Part shown: one piece after another, positions 59,726-64,000 of the stretch
Position numbering within the stretch: position 1 is the first letter of the stretch
How the letters are laid out: each line of letters opens with the position of its first letter
NCBI GenBank assembly: GCA_028291055.1
Contig: JAQGIP010000001.1
Location: forward strand, 1-64,000
DNA from: Caulobacter sp.
Lineage (GTDB): Bacteria; Pseudomonadota; Alphaproteobacteria; Caulobacterales; Caulobacteraceae
Reading direction: 5' to 3'
Length of the DNA: 64,000 bases
Position numbers and translations under genes: made by a program
Notes under the pieces: model-generated
What the model was told of the DNA's origin: nothing
What the model saw: only the letters and a program-made list of their open reading frames with translations
The model's database searches: none

Positions 59726-61489
59726 ATGGCGACTTATGACGTCATCATCAAAGGTGGTCGGATTGTCGATGGGACGGGCATGCCCCGCTACGTCGGAGAC
59801 ATCGGGGTACGCGAAGGCGTCATCGCCAAAATCGGTCCCGACCTGCCGCCGCAAAACGCTCTCGAGGTCTTCGACGCGTCCGGTCTCATCGTGGCGCCTG
59901 GCAACATAGATCCTCACACCCACTACGACGCACAGATCCACTGGGATCCTTACTGCACGAACACCGGCTGGCATGGCGGGTCCACGGTCGTGGTGGGGAA
60001 CTGCGGGTTCGGCTTCATGCCCTGCCGCGCCGCCGATCGCGAACGGTACATGTTGATGATGGCGAACACGGAGCAGGTGCCCCTCGGCGCCATGCGGACC
60101 GCGCTCAGTTGGGACTGGGAGTCCTATCCCGAGTGGGTGGCGCGGATGCGCCAGCTCCCCAAGGGCATCAACCTGGCCAGCTATCTGCCGCTCAACTCCC
60201 TGATGATCTACGTCATGGGGTACGAGGGGGCGAAGACGCGGGGCGCCACGGCCACCGAGCGGGCCACCATGCGCACCCTGCTCAACGAGGCGATGGATCA
60301 TGGCGCGTTGGGATTCGCCCTTTCCCACCTCAACGAGTTCAACAGCCACAAGGACATCGACGGCTCGCCGATGCCCACGGACTTGATGGAGATCGAAGAC
60401 GCCTATTTCCTGGCCGACGTCCTGCGCGAGCGAGGACAAGGCGTCATCCAGGCGCTGGTTCAGCTGCCGACCATCAACAATTCACATGTCGCCGAAGAAC
60501 TGGCGCGGCGGTCCGGGAGGCCCGTGATCCACAACGTGATTGTCGCCTTCGAAAGCCTGCCTGGTTACCACGAGGGGATACTACGCTGGCTGGATGAGAT
60601 GGAGGCCAAGGGCCTGAACATCTATACCCAAGCCCTGGCGTTCCGGACTTGGAATGAGTTCGACGCGGACAACTTCACGGCGTGGGCCCATATCGAGCCC
60701 TTCCACGAGTTCACCCACGTTGGCGGCGCGGCCGACAAGGCCCGGCTGGCGGCGGATCCCGACTTCCGGGCGCGCGCCCTGAAGACCTACGATCCCGCGG
60801 AGATGGTCAGCGGGGGTGGCGCGGTCGAGACCTTTATCCTGCATCGGGCGAACGGCGCGCTCGACTGGACGGCGCACGAGGGCGAGACGTTCGGCGAGAT
60901 CGCCAAGGCCCGGGGCCGGCCAGCCATCGATTGCTTCTTCGACGTGGTGGCCCAGTCCGAGTGCCGCGCCGATTTCCGCACCACCGACGCCCTGTCGTGG
61001 GACCTCGGCAAGGTCGGTCCGATGATGCGCCACAAGCGCGTGCTTCCCGGGACTTCCGACGGCGGCGCCCACATCAAGTTCTACAGTGGCGGCCACTTCC
61101 CGACTGACCTGATCACCTGGCTGGTGCGGGAAGAGGGCATCATGTCGCTCGAGGCCCTGCACCATAAGCTCAGCTACCTTCCGGCCCGCGTCCTTCAGCT
61201 CAACCAGCGCGGGGCCCTGTTGGAAGGCCACGCGGCCGACCTTTACATCTATGACTACGACAAGCTGGGCTACGATTCCTCTGCCTATGAAGTGGTCCAT
61301 GACCTACCGGGCGGCGACTGGCGTCGTACGGTCCGTGCCCAGGGCATCGCACTGGCCATGGTGAACGGCGAGATCATCTCCCGGGACGGCGTCTTCACGG
61401 GAGCAACCCCGGGACGGCTGCTGGGCAACGCCGGCGAGGAATTGGACCTGCGCCTCCACTCGGAATTGGTCGCCCTCGCGGCCGAGTAG
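59726..61489 (+). CDS. N-acyl-D-amino-acid deacylase-type amidohydrolase, paralogue 2
   Basis: A 587-residue protein of exactly the length of the one at 50796, with the same landmarks: DVIIKGGRIVDGTGMPRYVG, DPHTHYDAQIHWDP metal site near residue 70, PGTSDGGAHIKFYSGGHFPT near 455 and LPARVLQLNQRGALLEGHAA near 510. The two are clear paralogues with many changes. GGAGG lies seven bases before the ATG. It is followed 45 bp later by the second P450, so each amidohydrolase and P450 belong to the same locus. Substrate unknown; an amide, carbamate or other hydrolysable group released after hydroxylation is possible. Confidence 0.85.
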   Translation: MATYDVIIKGGRIVDGTGMPRYVGDIGVREGVIAKIGPDLPPQNALEVFDASGLIVAPGNIDPHTHYDAQIHWDPYCTNTGWHGGSTVVVGNCGFGFMPCRAADRERYMLMMANTEQVPLGAMRTALSWDWESYPEWVARMRQLPKGINLASYLPLNSLMIYVMGYEGAKTRGATATERATMRTLLNEAMDHGALGFALSHLNEFNSHKDIDGSPMPTDLMEIEDAYFLADVLRERGQGVIQALVQLPTINNSHVAEELARRSGRPVIHNVIVAFESLPGYHEGILRWLDEMEAKGLNIYTQALAFRTWNEFDADNFTAWAHIEPFHEFTHVGGAADKARLAADPDFRARALKTYDPAEMVSGGGAVETFILHRANGALDWTAHEGETFGEIAKARGRPAIDCFFDVVAQSECRADFRTTDALSWDLGKVGPMMRHKRVLPGTSDGGAHIKFYSGGHFPTDLITWLVREEGIMSLEALHHKLSYLPARVLQLNQRGALLEGHAADLYIYDYDKLGYDSSAYEVVHDLPGGDWRRTVRAQGIALAMVNGEIISRDGVFTGATPGRLLGNAGEELDLRLHSELVALAAE

Positions 61490-61534
61490 TCTCGCCAACC
61501 GCCCCCCTTACATTGCATTCCGGAGGACGATCCT

Positions 61535-62902
61535 GTGGATCAACTTAGCCAATTGCGCGAACCCCCCGGCCCTGGTCCTGAGGAAGCGCTCGCCGTCGCC
61601 CAGGAGTTCATGGCTGACCCCGTCAGCTATTTCGCCAAGATGGTGGCGACCCACGGCAGCGTCTTCAAGATGCCGCTCGGACCGGTCGAGACAGTCTTCC
61701 TGAATGACGCTGAGACAGCCGAGAAGGTGCTTCGGCTCGACTTCGCCGCCTTCGGGATGTCTCAGCAATCGGAAGGCGCCATGCGACCGCTCCTGGGGCG
61801 GTCTATGCCTGTGGTAGCCGACCATCGCTACTGGGAAGAGCTTCACGCGATTATCATGCCCATGTTCACGCCGGCGATGCTGCGCCGGTATTTCGAACAG
61901 ACGGTGAAGACGGTGGCCGAGGAGGTTGAACACCTCGGCCATTTCGCCGAGTCCGGCGCTACGGTGCCGCTGCTCAACTTCGTCCGACAGGGCATCTTCA
62001 CCGCCCTGGCGCGGACGTTGTTCGTCCGTGGGGTGGAGACGGACGACGTGCCGACACTGCTGGGATGGTTCGAGAAGTCGAACGACTACATGAGCGCGCG
62101 TTATCTACAGGGGGAGGCGGCCGACACCGATCCGTCGCCCCAGATCGTGGCTGGGCGGGAGGCCCTTGGCGAGATTAACGCCTACGTCTACCGCCTCATC
62201 GCGTATCGCCGCGCGAACCTTGTCGACGAGCCGGAAGACATGCTCGATGTCCTGCTGGCGGCGCGGAAGTCAGACGCGAGCCCGCTCGACGACGAGGAAA
62301 TCCGCGACAACGTCGTAGCGCTATTCTTCGGCGGCCAGGAGACCACGCCATCAGTGATCACCTGGGCGTTCGGACTTCTCTCGGCGAATTCCGAGAAGCG
62401 CGAACGGGTCCTTGAGGAAGTTGACCGGGTTCTCGAAGGGCGCGCCCCCACGTTCCAGGACTTGGCCAAGCTCGAATATACGGAGATGGTTCTCGACGAG
62501 GCCCTGCGCCTCTATCCACCCTTCTCCTTCGTTGGGCGCGAGGCGCTGGAGGATGTCGAACTCGGCGGCTACCTCGTCCGGAAGGGAACGCCCATCGGGT
62601 TCGTCGGCTGGACGATCCATCGCGACCCGCGCCAATGGCCCGACCCCGAGTCATTCGAACCCGAACGCCACGTCCGCGCCTTGAAAGCCACGCGTGGAAA
62701 GTGCGCGTTCGTGGCGTTTGGTTACGGGCAGCGCAAGTGCACGGGCGAGCGGGTGGGCCGGATGGAAGGGCTCCTCATGCTCGCCATGATCTCGCAGCGC
62801 TATCTGCTGGATCGCAAGGGCGGCGGCCTGTCAGGCCACCAGGTAATCAATTCAATCAAGCCCTCAGACGGCCTCCCGGTCCATGTTCGTGCGCGCACGT
62901 AG
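61535..62902 (+). CDS. Cytochrome P450, paralogue 2
   Basis: A 455-residue P450 closely similar in layout to the one at 57822: FGMSQQSEGAMRPLLGRSMP, ALFFGGQETTPSVITWAFGL (I helix), YTEMVLDEALRLYPPF (E-x-x-R) and FGYGQRKCTGERVGRMEGLL with the heme Cys near residue 402. The proline-rich N-terminus is shorter (EPPGPGPEEAL). The start is GTG with GGAGG eight bases upstream. Differences around residues 190-210 could alter substrate choice. It is the last gene before the second TonB receptor. Confidence 0.88.
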   Translation: MDQLSQLREPPGPGPEEALAVAQEFMADPVSYFAKMVATHGSVFKMPLGPVETVFLNDAETAEKVLRLDFAAFGMSQQSEGAMRPLLGRSMPVVADHRYWEELHAIIMPMFTPAMLRRYFEQTVKTVAEEVEHLGHFAESGATVPLLNFVRQGIFTALARTLFVRGVETDDVPTLLGWFEKSNDYMSARYLQGEAADTDPSPQIVAGREALGEINAYVYRLIAYRRANLVDEPEDMLDVLLAARKSDASPLDDEEIRDNVVALFFGGQETTPSVITWAFGLLSANSEKRERVLEEVDRVLEGRAPTFQDLAKLEYTEMVLDEALRLYPPFSFVGREALEDVELGGYLVRKGTPIGFVGWTIHRDPRQWPDPESFEPERHVRALKATRGKCAFVAFGYGQRKCTGERVGRMEGLLMLAMISQRYLLDRKGGGLSGHQVINSIKPSDGLPVHVRART

Positions 62903-62926
62903 CCGCCTAAACATGCATAGTGCGCT

Positions 62927-63001
62927 CATTATGCGTCCTAACTGAGAGATAAGGGTACGCATTGTATTGACAAAGCTGGCATATTACACAAGTATGCGCA
63001 T
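62927..63001 (+). promoter_or_regulatory. Promoter of second receptor with GCAT boxes
   Basis: CATTATGCGTCC (62927-62938) and GTACGCATTGTA (62955-62966) are followed by TTGACA (62967-62972), a 17-bp spacer containing GCATATT, and AAGTAT. TATGCGCAT (62993-63001) overlaps the -10. The distances TTGAC to GCATATT to TATGCGCAT equal those at 52600-52634 to within one base. Confidence 0.65.
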
Positions 63002-63063
63002 GCGCGGCTAGGCCGCCCGAAGAACATAATTCGCGCAATTGCGAAAATGAGGGGGAGGAATAA

Positions 63064-64000
63064 ATGCGACGCCTTTCAGCGCTTCTATGTGGCTCGACCG
63101 CCGTCATGCTTTCCGCGGCGGTGCAACCGGCGTGGGCGCAGAGCGCGCAGAGCACGACGCTCGAAGAAATCGTAGTCACAGCCCAGAAGAAGGAAGCTTC
63201 ACTTCAGAATGTGCCGGCGGCTGTGAGCGCCTTGGGCGCCGACGCGCTGCAGATGCGGGGTGTTGACAGCGTGGAAAGCCTGACCACCCAGATTCCAAAC
63301 GTGGTCTGGGGGGAGCAGACCTCCGCGTCGCTGATCACAATCCGAGGTGTAGGGACAAGTGTCGACACAGGGATCGCCGAGCCGAATGTCGGAATCCATA
63401 TCGACGGCGTCTATCAATCTCGTGCCACGATGGCCACGCTTGACCTTCAGGATATGGCGCGAATCGAGGTGCTGCGCGGACCACAGGGCACTCTGTACGG
63501 GCGAAATTCCACCGGAGGCGCCATCAACATCATCTCGGCTTCGCCCACAAACGAGTTCAAGGCGGAAGTCGCCGCCAGCGCGGGGAATTTCGGACAGTAT
63601 GGCGTGCGGGGCTATGTGAGCGGCCCGGTCTCTGCGATCGCTGGCGCGCGCGTCAGCGCCTATTTCAAGCATAGCAACGGCTATTACACGAACATCCTGA
63701 CCGGCGATGACAAAGCCGACGAGAGTAAGGCCTACGGTGTTCGGGTCGTTCTGGACGTCAAGCCGACCGAGACGTTCGACGCCAACCTGTCAGCCTACTA
63801 TCAAGTCCTCGATCAGGACAAATACGTCGGCCAGCAATTGCTAACCCCGATCCCCGGCTTCTTCGTCGGCTTGGGTGGTTCGGCGGCAGGCGTCGCGACA
63901 TCGACAAATGCGATCCAGGCGCACAGGATCGCCGCCGACTATCCGGGTTCCAACAAGATCACGACGCTCGGCCTTACAGCGAACCTGTCTTGGCAAATCA
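63064..64000 (+). CDS. TonB-dependent receptor, partial (C-terminus beyond window)
   Basis: The first 312 residues of a receptor, still open at the window end. The signal peptide is residues 1-25 (MRRLSALLCGSTAVMLSAAV... ending PAWAQ). EEIVVTAQKKEASLQNVPAA is the usual start of the plug, followed by RIEVLRGPQGTLYGRNSTGG. ATG at 63064 has GGGGGAGG seven bases upstream. It is not closely alike to the receptor at 36647 outside the plug motifs. As the uptake component of block 2 it may import the substrate oxidised by the two P450s. Confidence 0.87.
   Translation, partial: MRRLSALLCGSTAVMLSAAVQPAWAQSAQSTTLEEIVVTAQKKEASLQNVPAAVSALGADALQMRGVDSVESLTTQIPNVVWGEQTSASLITIRGVGTSVDTGIAEPNVGIHIDGVYQSRATMATLDLQDMARIEVLRGPQGTLYGRNSTGGAINIISASPTNEFKAEVAASAGNFGQYGVRGYVSGPVSAIAGARVSAYFKHSNGYYTNILTGDDKADESKAYGVRVVLDVKPTETFDANLSAYYQVLDQDKYVGQQLLTPIPGFFVGLGGSAAGVATSTNAIQAHRIAADYPGSNKITTLGLTANLSWQI

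Noticed and set aside
1-64000. tRNA, rRNA or CRISPR arrays
   Set aside because: No cloverleaf-like, rRNA-like or regularly spaced repeat sequence was found by eye.

Overview
The window is GC-rich, almost fully coding DNA from a Gram-negative bacterium. TonB-dependent receptors, AtuA-family genes, DUF35/thiolase pairs and many acyl-CoA dehydrogenases point to an alphaproteobacterium of the Caulobacteraceae or Sphingomonadaceae type. I cannot decide between these from sequence alone. No rRNA, tRNA or CRISPR array was seen.

Block 1 (about 1-50,005) is one large catabolic island for an acyl-CoA-linked, probably branched or cyclic isoprenoid-like substrate. Its parts are: a GntR/FCD regulator (3604); five acyl-CoA synthetases (four AMP-forming, one NDP-forming); ten acyl-CoA dehydrogenase chains or domains in nine genes; two enoyl-CoA hydratases; several hot-dog (MaoC-like) hydratases; SDRs; an Atu-like module of biotin-dependent acyl-CoA carboxylase (AtuC/AtuF-like), enoyl-CoA hydratase and AtuA; two thiolase-fold/DUF35 pairs; GMC oxidoreductase, aldehyde dehydrogenase and a P450 with its own small Fe-S ferredoxin for oxidising the substrate; and a TonB receptor for uptake. 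Four of the dehydrogenase systems look like alpha/beta pairs (one alpha chain with the catalytic-type Glu and C-terminal GG-x-x-(E/N/Q)-I-(Q/L), one degenerate beta chain). One of these is fused into a single 709-residue protein. This architecture is known from steroid side-chain degradation; here it sits around an acyclic-terpene (Atu) core.

A recurrent 20-bp palindrome, consensus CAATAGAGRTAYCTCTATTG, occurs at 12 places in block 1. It lies in front of nearly every transcription unit, including the GntR gene itself, and is absent from block 2. At three sites it covers the -10 region behind a TTGAC(A/T) -35 box. The simplest reading is that the GntR protein represses all of block 1 until a CoA-thioester intermediate appears.

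The join (50,006-50,795) holds a strong terminator, about 550 bp without recognisable genes and a remnant of an IS6-family transposase ending beside the next gene. Block 2 (50,796-64,000) has less GC-biased intergenic DNA and a different logic: two paralogous 587-residue N-acyl-D-amino-acid-deacylase-type amidohydrolases, two paralogous P450s, a putidaredoxin-type [2Fe-2S] ferredoxin, an operon of phosphotransferase, quinone oxidoreductase, SDR and GST, two overlapping Lrp/AsnC regulators, and the start of a second TonB receptor that runs off the window. Its promoters share a different motif (RCGCATWAT-like), and two of them align over about 35 bp. Block 2 is probably a second, separately regulated oxidative catabolic module.
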